Of a stretch of DNA of 23,567 nucleotides, positions 15,099 to 23,567 are shown one piece after another. The first letter of the stretch is position 1. Every line of letters starts with the position of its first letter. Source of the stretch: Dictyoglomaceae bacterium (lineage in GTDB: Bacteria > Dictyoglomota > Dictyoglomia > Dictyoglomales > Dictyoglomaceae). The translations under genes were made by a program, and so were the position numbers. The stretch lies in NCBI GenBank assembly GCA_026417425.1, contig JAOADF010000010.1, positions 1 to 23,567 on the forward strand. The letters are read 5' to 3'. The notes beneath the pieces were generated by a model that was not told where the DNA came from, did not search any database, and saw nothing but the letters and a program-made list of their open reading frames with translations.

Positions 15099-16234
15099 TT
15101 AAAATCTCCTTAGTTTTTGGGACAAGACCTGAAGCCATTAAAATGGCTCCAGTTGCATATGTTCTTAAGAAATCTCAGTATTTTGAAACTCAAATTATTT
15201 TAACTGCTCAACATAGAGAATTATTAGATCAGGTAATGGATTTATTTAAGCTTACTTCGGATTATGACTTAAATATTATGGAGGAAGGTCAATCCTTAAC
15301 AGATATAACCATAAGAGTATTAAAAGGACTAGATAAGATTTGGAGTAAAGATAAGCCCGATATTATTTTAGTTCATGGAGATACAACTACGACCTTTTCT
15401 GCAAGTTTATCTGCCTTTTATAAAAAAATTCCCATTGCTCATGTAGAAGCAGGTCTTAGAACACATAATAAATATCAACCCTATCCTGAAGAAATCAATA
15501 GACATTTGACAGGAGTCTTAGCGGATATTCATTTTGCCCCCACAAAATCTGCTAAGGAAAATCTATTAAAAGAAAATATTCCTGAAGAGAATATTTTTAT
15601 AACAGGAAATACAGTGATTGATGCTCTTTTATATACATACAAAAATCTTGGTGATTTTAAACCTAAAGGATTAAATCTTCTAGATGGAAGAATGATTTTA
15701 GTTACAGCACATAGAAGAGAAAATTGGGGGGAGCCTCTTAAAAATGTTGCTTTAGCTTTAAAAGAAATATTAGAAAGTTTTTCTGATGTTTATATAATTT
15801 TTCCAATGCATCCTAATCCCATTGTAAGAAAAGAGTTCTTGCCTATTTTAGGCGACAACAAAAGAGCAATACTAACCTCTCCTGTGGATTATAAAACCAT
15901 GGTATATTTAATTGCAAATTCTTATATTATTCTTTCAGATTCGGGAGGAATTCAAGAAGAAGCCCCTTCTCTTGGAAAACCTGTCCTTGTATTAAGGGAG
16001 GTAACAGAGAGACCGGAGGCTGTAAGAGCAGGAACAGTAAGATTAGTTGGAACAAATAAAGAAAAAATTATAAGAGAACTCTCAGACCTTCTTGAAAATG
16101 AAGAATCCTATAGAAAAATGTCTTCCGCAATAAATCCCTATGGTGATGGAAAGGCGAGTTTAAGAATAGTAGAAATATTAAAATATTATTTTAAAATTTC
16201 TCCCTCTCTTCCCGAAGAGTTCAAAGGTGAATAA
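15095..16234 (+). CDS. wecB: UDP-N-acetylglucosamine 2-epimerase (non-hydrolysing)
   Basis: Interconverts UDP-GlcNAc and UDP-ManNAc for surface polysaccharides; called MnaA in Gram-positive bacteria. The 379 residues match the GT-B fold family. Motifs are FGTRPEAIKMAPV (8-20), HGDTTTT with D96, HVEAGLRT with E118, PYPEEINR with E132, AHRRENWG with H206, and the late SDSGGIQEEAP. The acidic residues align with E. coli WecB D95, E117 and E131. Coupled to the preceding gene by ATGA. Its product would feed the TagA/WecG-like transferase encoded about 6 kb downstream in the same gene run. Confidence 0.93.
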   Translation: MIKISLVFGTRPEAIKMAPVAYVLKKSQYFETQIILTAQHRELLDQVMDLFKLTSDYDLNIMEEGQSLTDITIRVLKGLDKIWSKDKPDIILVHGDTTTTFSASLSAFYKKIPIAHVEAGLRTHNKYQPYPEEINRHLTGVLADIHFAPTKSAKENLLKENIPEENIFITGNTVIDALLYTYKNLGDFKPKGLNLLDGRMILVTAHRRENWGEPLKNVALALKEILESFSDVYIIFPMHPNPIVRKEFLPILGDNKRAILTSPVDYKTMVYLIANSYIILSDSGGIQEEAPSLGKPVLVLREVTERPEAVRAGTVRLVGTNKEKIIRELSDLLENEESYRKMSSAINPYGDGKASLRIVEILKYYFKISPSLPEEFKGE

Positions 16235-16931
16235 TCTGAATATCTTGAAAGAGACAATATTGGAATTATTGTTCCCCTCAAAATGTATATTTTGTGGAAC
16301 TTATTTAGAAGGATATATTTGTCCCAAATGTATTGATAAATTAAATTTTGCAAAGAGTTTTTGTATTCTATGTGGAACACCCCTTACATCCTTAGAAAAT
16401 ATTTGTTATAATTGTAAAAAAGAAGAAAGGATAATTGATGGATTAGAATTGTTAGGATATTATAAAGAAAATTGGGAAACTCTAATTCTAAAATTCAAAT
16501 TTGGAAACAAACCTTATTTAGCAAGAACTCTTGCTCGTTTAGGAAAAGAAAAGATTAAGAAGAAAGATTGGCAGATAGATTTTGTCACCTATGTTCCTAT
16601 GTGGCGAGAAAAAGAATTAAAAAGAGGATATAATCATTCAGAAATCTTAGCTATATTTTTAGGGAAGGAATTAAATATTAAAGTTATAAATGCTTTAATC
16701 CAAAAAAGACCTACTTTGGAACAGAAATCCCTTGAATATAAAGAAAGAATTGAAAATGTGAAAGATGCTTATAAGATAAATCCAAAAGTTAATATCAAAG
16801 GAAGGAATATTCTTATAGTTGATGATGTCTATACTACTGGAGCTACTTTAAAGGAATGTACAAAGGAACTTAAGAAAGGAAGGGCAAATAAAGTCTTTTC
16901 TTTTGTAATATGTAAAACATTAATTGATTAG
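16227..16931 (+). CDS. comF: ComF family protein (phosphoribosyltransferase-like)
   Basis: Cytoplasmic protein of the ComFC group, needed for DNA uptake in transformable bacteria, though its reaction is not defined. The N-terminal region has four CxxC pairs (C20/C23, C32/C35, C46/C49, C60/C63) that probably bind two zinc ions. The C-terminal half is a type I phosphoribosyltransferase fold with the PRPP loop ILIVDDVYTTGAT (195-207). At 234 residues it is full length. The start is GTG, overlapping the epimerase gene by 8 nt, with GAAGAG 8 nt upstream. No comFA helicase gene is adjacent. Proximity to hpf-secA-prfB recalls the gene neighbourhood in Bacillus. Confidence 0.9.
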   Translation: MNNLNILKETILELLFPSKCIFCGTYLEGYICPKCIDKLNFAKSFCILCGTPLTSLENICYNCKKEERIIDGLELLGYYKENWETLILKFKFGNKPYLARTLARLGKEKIKKKDWQIDFVTYVPMWREKELKRGYNHSEILAIFLGKELNIKVINALIQKRPTLEQKSLEYKERIENVKDAYKINPKVNIKGRNILIVDDVYTTGATLKECTKELKKGRANKVFSFVICKTLID

Positions 16932-16943
16932 GGAGGTTTAATT

Positions 16944-17480
16944 ATGCAGATTAATATTACAGGAAAGAATGTATCTATTTCTCAAGCAATGCAAGATTAT
17001 GTAGAGAAAAAAATATCAAAATTATCAAGATTTTTTGATCAGATTTCTCATGTGGAGATAGTTTTTAAAGGAGAAGATAGAAAGGATGCTGGAAGAAGTC
17101 ATATAGTTGAGGTCACTTTAGATGTTAATGGTGCTATTATTAAGGCATCTGAGGAAAATCAAGACTTTAGAACTTGTATTGATTTAGTAGTTGATAAATT
17201 AGAGATTCAGTTAAAAAAATATAAAGAGAAGTTAATTGAAAGAGGGAGAAGAAGACCAAATGTTCGTGAAATTTTACCTATAAAAGAAGAGTCTAAACCA
17301 AAAGTTGTAAAAGTAAAAAGGTTTGGACTTAAACCTATGGATATTGAAGAAGCAATTTTACAAATGGAGATGCTTGGTCATGACTTTTTCTTATACTTGG
17401 ATGCTGAAACTAATAAAATATCTTTATTATATAAAAGAAAAGATGGAAATTATGGGTTGATAATTACTAAGGAGGAATAA
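16944..17480 (+). CDS. hpf: ribosome hibernation-promoting factor, long form
   Basis: Binds the 30S subunit and promotes formation of inactive 100S ribosome dimers during starvation. The 178 residues are of the long HPF type. The N-terminal S30AE/YfiA domain (about 1-100) begins [21 protein letters not shown]. After a charged linker (about 110-125), the C-terminal dimerisation domain has [20 protein letters not shown] (125-144) and [11 protein letters not shown] strong GGGAGG precedes the ATG. Its stop codon overlaps the secA start (TAATG), linking their translation. Confidence 0.93.
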   Translation: MQINITGKNVSISQAMQDYVEKKISKLSRFFDQISHVEIVFKGEDRKDAGRSHIVEVTLDVNGAIIKASEENQDFRTCIDLVVDKLEIQLKKYKEKLIERGRRRPNVREILPIKEESKPKVVKVKRFGLKPMDIEEAILQMEMLGHDFFLYLDAETNKISLLYKRKDGNYGLIITKEE

Positions 17481-19948
17481 TGGGATTTTTATCAAAACTT
17501 TTTGATTCTAATGCGAAGATTCTAAGAAGATTAGAGGAATATGTAAAAAGAATAAATGCTTTAGAACCTGAAATTTCCAAGCTTTCTGATGAGGAATTGA
17601 GGAATAAAACCCAAGAATTTAAAAATAAATTAGAAAGAGGAGCAACCTTAGATGATCTTTTAATAGAAGCCTTTGCTGTAGTAAGAGAGACTGCAAAAAG
17701 GAAAGTAGGAATGAGACCCTTTGATGTTCAACTTATGGGAGGAATTGTTCTTCATCAAGGTAAAATTGCAGAGATGCAAACAGGAGAAGGAAAGACTTTA
17801 GTTGCTACCATGCCCGCTTATCTTAATGCCTTAGAAGGAAAAGGAGTTCATATAGTAACCGTAAATGACTATTTGGCAAAAAGGGATAGATATTGGATGG
17901 GACCAATTTATGAATTCCTAGGATTAAATATAGGACTTTTACAGCATGATACACCTATTTTAGAAAGAAAAAAGGCATATAATGCAGATATCACCTATGG
18001 AACAAATAATGAATTTGGCTTTGATTATTTAAGAGATAATATAGCTCTTTCTTCAGATCATTTAGTTCAAAGAGCTTTAAATTATGCCATAGTGGATGAG
18101 GTGGATAGTATTTTAATTGATGAAGCAAGAACTCCTTTAATAATTTCTGGACCATCTCAGGGTAATAGCCAAATATATAAACTTGCAATAAGATCTGCAA
18201 GATATCTTGAGAAAGATAAAGATTATTTGATTGATGAAAAAGCAAAAACAGTTTCTTTAACCGATGAAGGACTAAAAAAGGCTGAAAAATTTTTGGGAGT
18301 AAAGGATTTATATGATTTTGAACATATGAATTTAGCTCATGCTCTCCTTCAATGTCTTCGAGCTCTTAATTTCTTTCTGAAAGATAGAGATTATATTGTG
18401 AAAGATGGAGAGGTAATAATTGTTGATGAATTTACAGGAAGATTAATGTTTGGAAGAAGATATAGTGATGGTCTTCATCAAGCAATTGAAGCCAAAGAAG
18501 GAGTAAGAATTAAAGATGAAAATATTACTTTGGCAACAATATCTATTCAAAACTACTTTAGAATGTATAAAAAACTTGCAGGAATGACAGGAACTGCAGT
18601 AACAGAAGAGGAGGAGTTTGTAAAAATTTATGGTTTGGAAGTTGTAGTTATTCCTCCAAATAAACCTTTGATAAGAACTAATTATCCTGATTTAGTTTAT
18701 AAAACAGAGAAGGAAAAATTCGAAGCTGTAGTTAAAGAGATAGAAGAATTATATAAAATGGGAAGACCTGTACTTGTTGGTACTACATCCATAGAGAAAT
18801 CAGAAAGATTGAGTCAAATGTTAAAGAGAAAGGGAATACCTCATCAAGTATTAAATGCCAAATATCATGAAAAGGAAGCCTACATTGTCGCTCAAGCAGG
18901 AAGATACAAGGCTGTAACTATTGCAACAAATATGGCAGGAAGAGGAACAGATATACTTCTTGGAGGAAATCCTGAGATGCTTGCAAGACAGGAGGTAGAT
19001 CCTGAAAGGGATAGAGAAAAATATTTAAAGAAAGTGGAAGAGTATAAAAAAATATGTGAAGAAGAAAAGAAAAAAGTTGTAGAATTAGGTGGTCTTCATG
19101 TTATAGGTACAGAGAGACATGAAAGTAGGAGAATTGATAATCAGTTGAGAGGAAGGGCAGGAAGACAAGGTGATCCTGGCTCTTCTCGTTTTTATTTATC
19201 CCTTGAGGATGATCTATTAAGGCTTTTTGGGGGAGAACAGATTAAAAATATAATGTCGAGATTAGGTATGGAAGATGGACAGCCTATAGAGTCTCCTTTT
19301 CTAACAAGGATAATTGAAAATAGTCAAGCAAAGGTTGAAAAGATGAATTTTGAAATCAGGAAACAGCTTTTAGAATATGATGATGTTTTGAATAAACAAA
19401 GAGAGATAGTTTACGGTGAAAGAAGGAAAATTTTATTAAATGAAAATTTAGATGAACTTGTGAGAAATATTTTGGATAGAGTGATGGAAAGATTTTTTAA
19501 TGAATTAATCCAAGAAGATAAAAATTTGTGGGATAAATCAATGATAAACCTTTTTGGGTTCTTACCTAAGGATTGGAAGGAGATTACTAGTAAAAATGAT
19601 GAAAAAGAGATATTTGAAGAGTTAAAAATAAGAATAGTAGAAAGATATGAAGAGAGAAGAAAAGAATTTGGAGAAGAGTTATGGTCTCAAATTCAAAGAT
19701 TGGTTTTATTATATATTATAGATAAGCTATGGATTGAACATCTTAATGATATGGATGCATTAAAGGAAGGAATTGGTTTAAGAGCAATAGCACACCATGA
19801 TCCATTAGTGGAATATAAAAAAGAAGCCTACGAAATGTTTCAGAATATGGTTTATACTTTTGAATGGGATAGCATAAGATACTTATTTAATATTCACATT
19901 ACTCAAGAAAAAGCATCAAAGCCTATGAGTAGAGGAAGGAGGTATTAA
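17480..19948 (+). CDS. secA: preprotein translocase ATPase SecA
   Basis: Motor ATPase that drives unfolded proteins through SecYEG at the membrane. The 822 residues include Walker [13 protein letters not shown] (99-110), Walker B/DEAD-like [16 protein letters not shown] (205-220), the preprotein cross-linking region, the second helicase half with [14 protein letters not shown] and [17 protein letters not shown], and the helical scaffold/wing domains. It ends in KPMSRGRRY, without the C-terminal cysteine-rich zinc motif that many SecA proteins use for SecB or ribosome contact. Its start overlaps the hpf stop. The Shine-Dalgarno of prfB lies in its last codons. The GH16 protein is a likely client. 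Confidence 0.96.
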   Translation: MGFLSKLFDSNAKILRRLEEYVKRINALEPEISKLSDEELRNKTQEFKNKLERGATLDDLLIEAFAVVRETAKRKVGMRPFDVQLMGGIVLHQGKIAEMQTGEGKTLVATMPAYLNALEGKGVHIVTVNDYLAKRDRYWMGPIYEFLGLNIGLLQHDTPILERKKAYNADITYGTNNEFGFDYLRDNIALSSDHLVQRALNYAIVDEVDSILIDEARTPLIISGPSQGNSQIYKLAIRSARYLEKDKDYLIDEKAKTVSLTDEGLKKAEKFLGVKDLYDFEHMNLAHALLQCLRALNFFLKDRDYIVKDGEVIIVDEFTGRLMFGRRYSDGLHQAIEAKEGVRIKDENITLATISIQNYFRMYKKLAGMTGTAVTEEEEFVKIYGLEVVVIPPNKPLIRTNYPDLVYKTEKEKFEAVVKEIEELYKMGRPVLVGTTSIEKSERLSQMLKRKGIPHQVLNAKYHEKEAYIVAQAGRYKAVTIATNMAGRGTDILLGGNPEMLARQEVDPERDREKYLKKVEEYKKICEEEKKKVVELGGLHVIGTERHESRRIDNQLRGRAGRQGDPGSSRFYLSLEDDLLRLFGGEQIKNIMSRLGMEDGQPIESPFLTRIIENSQAKVEKMNFEIRKQLLEYDDVLNKQREIVYGERRKILLNENLDELVRNILDRVMERFFNELIQEDKNLWDKSMINLFGFLPKDWKEITSKNDEKEIFEELKIRIVERYEERRKEFGEELWSQIQRLVLLYIIDKLWIEHLNDMDALKEGIGLRAIAHHDPLVEYKKEAYEMFQNMVYTFEWDSIRYLFNIHITQEKASKPMSRGRRY

Positions 19949-19950
19949 AT

Positions 19951-21067
19951 ATGCCAATCTCCTCTGTTGATTTAGAGAATACTTACCAAGAGTTAATTAA
20001 TAAATTTAGACAACTACGAGGTTATCTTTGACATAAATAAAGAGGAAGAAGAATTAAAAACTTTAGGGGATGAAATTTCAAAAGAAAGTTGGCAGGATCA
20101 AGAAAAACTTAAGGATTTGACTACAAAATACAAAAGGATAAAAGAGAGACTGGAAAAATGGTACTTCTTGGAAAAGGAAGCAATAGAACTTTCAGAATGG
20201 AAAGAACTCATAGAAGAAGGAGAAGAATATAAGCAGGAATTTTCTAATAGATTAAGAATTTTCGAGAGATTGTTGAAAGAATTTGAATTAGATTCTATTC
20301 TTCAAGATCCTCATGATAAAGGAAATGCTATTTTATCTCTTCATGCAGGAACAGGAGGTACTGATGCTCAAGATTGGACTGAGATTCTCTTAAGAATGTA
20401 TATAAGATGGGCAGAAAAGAAAAATTTTAAAATTAAAATTATTGACATATCCTATGGGGAAGAAGCAGGCATAAAAAGTGCTACTTTGTTAATTGAAGGA
20501 GAAAAGGCATATGGTTATTTAAAAGGTGAAAAAGGAGTGCATAGATTAGTGAGAATCTCTCCCTTTGATGCAAATCATAGAAGACATACTTCCTTTGCTT
20601 TAGTAGAAGTAATACCAGAGCTACCTGATAGTAAAGTTGAGATAAGATCAGAAGACTTAAAAATAGAAACCTTTAGAGCGGGCGGGGCTGGAGGTCAGCA
20701 TGTGAACAAGGTAGAGTCTGCAGTAAGAATAACTCATATTCCAACGGGAATAGTTGTTCAATGCCAAAATGAGAGATCCCAATATGCTAATAAGGAGATG
20801 GCATTAAGAATTTTAAAGGCAAGGTTAGAAGAATTAGAAGAAAAGAAAAGAAAAGAGAAAATACAAGCTTTAAAAGGTGAGGTTCAGGAGATTAGCTGGG
20901 GAAATCAGATTAGATCCTATGTATTTCATCCCTATACTTTAGTAAAAGATCATAGGACAGGTCTGGAAGTTGGAAATATTCAAGGAGTAATTGATGGAGA
21001 TTTAGATCCCTTTATTGAGGGGTATCTTTATAAAGAATGGCAAAAATTAAAGGAAATTTCTAGATAG
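19951..21067 (+). CDS. prfB: peptide chain release factor 2, with programmed +1 frameshift
   Basis: Releases the finished peptide at UGA and UAA codons. Translation starts at ATG 19951, 7 nt after the strong AAGGAGGT, and runs 26 codons to an in-frame TGA (20029-20031) in CTT-TGA-C. A +1 shift joins it to the main frame at GAC (20030), giving 371 residues, the normal RF2 length. In the joined protein the SPF tripeptide that reads UGA lies at 203-205, and the GGQ catalytic motif ([15 protein letters not shown]) at 247-249, close to E. coli positions. The shift gives autoregulation: scarce RF2 lets the ribosome pause at UGA and slip. A call starting at TTG 20117 would lose 55 N-terminal residues. 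Confidence 0.95.
20018..20032 (+). promoter_or_regulatory. RF2 +1 programmed frameshift site
   Basis: The internal Shine-Dalgarno-like GAGGT (20018-20022) lies a few bases before the slippery CTT codon (20026-20028), followed by the in-frame stop TGA and a C (20029-20032). The order is the same as the E. coli prfB site (AGGGGG-TAT-CTT-TGA-C). The internal Shine-Dalgarno is weaker here than in E. coli. Confidence 0.94.
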
Positions 21068-21068
21068 A

Positions 21069-22073
21069 ATGAAAAAAATCTTGCTTTTTGGATACTATGG
21101 AGAAGGAAATTTAGGTGATGAACTAATCTTAGAAAATCTTAAAAAAAATTTAGAGAAGAAGTTTTACCTAGGAGTTCTTACTCCAAACAAAGATTACTAT
21201 AAAGATTTAGTTTCTTTTCATAAGTTTAAATTTTCTGAGATATTAAGAGGAATAGATTGGGCGGATACTGTTATAGGAGGGGGAGGAGGAATTTTTCAAG
21301 ATAAAACAAGTTTTAAATCTTTTTTATATTATTTATCAATTCTTTGGTTATCCTTTTTAAAAAGAAAAAAAATATATCTTTTGGGACAAAGTTTTTCCCC
21401 TTTTAGGTTTAATATAAGTAGATATTTATTAAAAATTTCCTTACTAATATGTGAAGAGATATATACAAGAGATAAATTCTCATTAAATTTCTTAATTAAT
21501 ATGGGTATTCCTAAGAATAAGCTTTTTTTGATTCCCGATATTACCTTTCTTACAGAGTTTCCCCAAAGGGATACTAATAAAAGTTATGTAGGTATTAATT
21601 TTAGACCCTGGAGAGGTTTTAATTTAAATAGCTTAGAAGAATTTTTAAAAGTTTTGAAGAAGAGTGAGAAATTAATATTTTTTTCCTTTCAAGATTCTTT
21701 AGATTTAGAATTTTTCAATAAACTTTCTTCTGAAATTAAAGAAGGGATTGAAATAATATCTTACAATAATAAAAACTTTATAACAAAATTTTATTCATGT
21801 AAGTATTTTATAGGAATGCGTCTTCATTCACTAATCTTGGCTTCAATTTTAGGAATCCCCTTTTTAGGAATATCCTATGATGAGAAGATAGAAGCATATT
21901 TAGAGGATCTAGGATGGAAATTTTTCCTACAAATTGATGAACTGGATAAACTTTTTCCTCTTTGGATCCAATTAAAAGAAGAGGAAGGATTGGAAGCTTA
22001 TTTGAAATTTAAAGTAGAGGAGAAGAGAAATATATTAAGGGAAGAAATTGATAGAATTATAGCTAAGCTATGA
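21069..22073 (+). CDS. csaB: polysaccharide pyruvyl transferase family protein, CsaB-like
   Basis: The polysaccharide pyruvyl transferase fold moves a pyruvyl group from phosphoenolpyruvate to a sugar. CsaB does so on the cell-wall polymer that anchors SLH-domain S-layer proteins. The 334 residues show the family pattern: LLFGYYGEGNLGDELIL (5-21), DTVIGGGGGIFQD (66-78), a TRDKFSL segment (133-139), and the conserved IGMRLHSLILASILGIP (248-264) with R251 and H253. It starts one base after the prfB stop, with a purine-rich upstream sequence, and overlaps the next gene as ATGA. The neighbouring TagA-like gene and upstream epimerase support a role in ManNAc polymer modification. The acceptor is inferred. 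Confidence 0.85.
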   Translation: MKKILLFGYYGEGNLGDELILENLKKNLEKKFYLGVLTPNKDYYKDLVSFHKFKFSEILRGIDWADTVIGGGGGIFQDKTSFKSFLYYLSILWLSFLKRKKIYLLGQSFSPFRFNISRYLLKISLLICEEIYTRDKFSLNFLINMGIPKNKLFLIPDITFLTEFPQRDTNKSYVGINFRPWRGFNLNSLEEFLKVLKKSEKLIFFSFQDSLDLEFFNKLSSEIKEGIEIISYNNKNFITKFYSCKYFIGMRLHSLILASILGIPFLGISYDEKIEAYLEDLGWKFFLQIDELDKLFPLWIQLKEEEGLEAYLKFKVEEKRNILREEIDRIIAKL

Positions 22074-22792
22074 AAACATTAAATATTTTAGAAATACCTT
22101 TTACTTTTTTTAATCATAAAAGGGATTTTGAAGAGAAAATTCTCTCTTTTTTAAAAGAAGAAAAAGTTCATTCAATATTTACTCCCAATGCAGAAATAAT
22201 CTCAATTGCAGAGAAAAACAAGAAATTAAAAAAAATATTAATAAATTCTGATTTAAATATTCCTGATGGAGTGGGAATTATTCTTCTTGCTAAAAAGTTA
22301 AGATATAAAAATATAAAAAAGCTTGCAGGTATTGATGCTATGAAATATATTCTTTATTTAGCTGTAAAAGAAAATATTCCCATCTATTTTTTGGGTGCAA
22401 AGGAAAATATTTTAGAAGAGATGATTAAAAAGATAAAAGAAAATTATAAAGGAATATTTGTAGCAGGTTGTCATCATGGATATTTTACAAATGATTGTAA
22501 TGATAAGATTGTGGAAGATGTAAATAGGTCTGGTGCTAAAATATTATTTGTTGCCTTGGGGGCTCCAAAGCAAGAATTATGGATTGATAAGAATAAAAAC
22601 AAATTAAAAGTGAGAATAGCTATGGGAGTAGGTGGAAGTTTTGATGTTCTATCGGGAAGGAAAAGAAGAGCACCTAAAATTTTTATTAATCTTGGACTAG
22701 AATGGCTCTATAGAATCCTTCAAGATCCAATAAGATTATTAAAAAGAGTTCCCAATCTATTATATTTTCTTTATATTTATATTAGGTGTTGA
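22070..22792 (+). CDS. tagA: WecG/TagA/CpsF family glycosyltransferase
   Basis: Family GT26 transferase, typically adding ManNAc (or ManNAcA) from a UDP donor to a lipid-linked GlcNAc on the inner membrane face. The 240 residues contain FTPNAEII (T38, N40), NIPDGVGI with the probable catalytic D66, YFLGAKEN, LGAPKQELWI (163-172), GVGGSFDVLSG (186-196) and the closing GLEWLYRILQDPIRLLKR (209-226), whose basic, hydrophobic tail resembles the membrane-targeting appendage of TagA. ATGA-coupled to the pyruvyl transferase gene. TagA and WecG cannot be separated here; TagA is favoured because no wecC-type dehydrogenase is nearby. Confidence 0.88.
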   Translation: MKTLNILEIPFTFFNHKRDFEEKILSFLKEEKVHSIFTPNAEIISIAEKNKKLKKILINSDLNIPDGVGIILLAKKLRYKNIKKLAGIDAMKYILYLAVKENIPIYFLGAKENILEEMIKKIKENYKGIFVAGCHHGYFTNDCNDKIVEDVNRSGAKILFVALGAPKQELWIDKNKNKLKVRIAMGVGGSFDVLSGRKRRAPKIFINLGLEWLYRILQDPIRLLKRVPNLLYFLYIYIRC

Positions 22793-22794
22793 GA

Positions 22795-23567
22795 ATGATA
22801 TTCAAAAAAGTCTTAGATTATTTAGGAATATTTTTGGGAGTTCTTTTGGTTTCTATAAGTATTGTTGTATTCTTAGCTCCTAACAAATTAGTAGGGGGAG
22901 GAGTTAGTGGTATAGCTATTATTCTTTATCATACCTTTAAATTTCCTATAGGAGTTGTGATGATTATTTTAAACATTCCAATTTTTATTTCAGGTATTAA
23001 ATTGTTAGGATTACATTTTGGAATAAAGACCTTTATAGGAACTTTTCTGCTTTCTATTTTAATAGATTTTCTCCAGTTTTTTCCTATTCCATTGATAACT
23101 AATAATTTTTTGGCTACTGTTTATGGAGGTCTTATCGGAGGTTTTGGCCTTGGAATTGTTTTTAAATATGGAGGATCCACAGGAGGAACAGATATTCTTG
23201 CTCAGATATTTTCCCATTATTCTGGTTTAAATCTGGGGCAATCCCTTTTATTAATAGATGGAATAATTGTTCTCATAGCAGGATTTATTTTTAACTTTGA
23301 ATTAGCCCTTTATGCTCTTTTGGTAATTCTTATTCAAGGATATGCTATTGATTTAGTTCAACAGGGTCTTTCTTATACAAAAGCAGCATTGGTATTTTCT
23401 GAGAAACCAAGGGAGCTGGGAGAAAAAATATTATATGATTTGGGAAGAGGAGTTACAATTTTATATGGAATGGGACTTTATACGGGACAAGAAAAGGAAA
23501 TTCTTTATTGTGTTGTAAGTCAATCAGAAGTTGGAAAATTAAAAGAAATTATTCACAAAAATGATCC
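22795..23567 (+). CDS. YitT family membrane protein (partial, 3' end outside window)
   Basis: The ATG at 22795 opens a frame with no stop through the window end (257 codons plus 2 nt seen). The N-terminal part is a membrane domain with about five hydrophobic segments (roughly residues 8-28, 35-60, 65-95, 105-124 and 150-180) and the family signature KYGGSTGGTDILAQ (124-137). After about residue 195, a soluble DUF2179-type domain starts (TKAALVFSEKP, then RGVTILYGMGLYTG and CVVSQSEVGKLKEII). This is the YitT/DUF161 pattern, a family of unknown transport or sensing role. It starts 2 nt after the tagA stop with only a weak ribosome binding site, so it is probably translated by coupling. Confidence 0.88.
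   Translation, partial: MIFKKVLDYLGIFLGVLLVSISIVVFLAPNKLVGGGVSGIAIILYHTFKFPIGVVMIILNIPIFISGIKLLGLHFGIKTFIGTFLLSILIDFLQFFPIPLITNNFLATVYGGLIGGFGLGIVFKYGGSTGGTDILAQIFSHYSGLNLGQSLLLIDGIIVLIAGFIFNFELALYALLVILIQGYAIDLVQQGLSYTKAALVFSEKPRELGEKILYDLGRGVTILYGMGLYTGQEKEILYCVVSQSEVGKLKEIIHKND

Noticed and set aside
20029..20031. The in-frame TGA as a sign that prfB is a pseudogene
   Set aside because: The CTT-TGA-C context with an upstream Shine-Dalgarno-like element is the conserved RF2 frameshift site, and the rest of the gene is intact.
20117..21067. prfB as a 316-residue protein starting at TTG 20117
   Set aside because: It lacks the N-terminal region of RF2 and has no ribosome binding site. The frameshifted reading from 19951 restores the normal length.

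Overview
The window is AT-rich (roughly one third G+C by eye). Its genes use many AGA/AGG and ATA codons, and its proteins are rich in Lys, Glu and Ile, as expected of a thermophilic anaerobe. Gene content, gene order and the Thermotoga-like laminarinase fit the genus Dictyoglomus best. That assignment is recalled and inferred, not searched. Genes are tightly packed, often with 4-10 nt overlaps, and all but one (an MFS transporter) lie on the + strand. No tRNA, rRNA, CRISPR array, insertion sequence or prophage gene was seen.

Layout. (1) 1-3548: a YbjQ/UPF0145 protein; a secreted laminarinase-type GH16 enzyme flanked by two carbohydrate-binding modules, with a consensus promoter and an intrinsic terminator; and D-alanine--D-alanine ligase. 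(2) 3549-12523: a purine operon, purB-S-Q-L-F-M-N-D. Its 330-nt leader carries a consensus promoter, a guanine-class purine riboswitch, a ykkC-type (probably PRPP) riboswitch directly abutting it, and one shared terminator hairpin. (3) 12516-13646 (minus strand): an MFS transporter converging on purD, with overlapping 3' ends. (4) 13757-23567: a promoter followed by about ten co-directional genes with almost no gaps: speD, an arginase-family ureohydrolase, UDP-GlcNAc 2-epimerase, a comF-type phosphoribosyltransferase, hpf, secA, prfB, csaB-like pyruvyl transferase, tagA/wecG-like glycosyltransferase, and a YitT-family membrane protein cut by the window end.

How the genes work together. The pur genes cover most steps from PRPP to IMP plus the adenylosuccinate lyase steps; purC, purE/K and purH are absent here. 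The leader appears to read both the end product (guanine) and the starting substrate (PRPP). The 3' strand of the guanine-aptamer P1 is also complementary, over 10 bp with one bulge, to the terminator loop, which suggests a physical link between the two sensors and termination. In region 4, the epimerase, TagA-like transferase and CsaB-like pyruvyl transferase could together make a pyruvylated ManNAc-containing cell-surface polymer. They share the run with polyamine, ribosome-hibernation, secretion and translation-termination genes. prfB carries the classical in-frame UGA +1 frameshift site, so a simple ORF call loses its first 55 residues.
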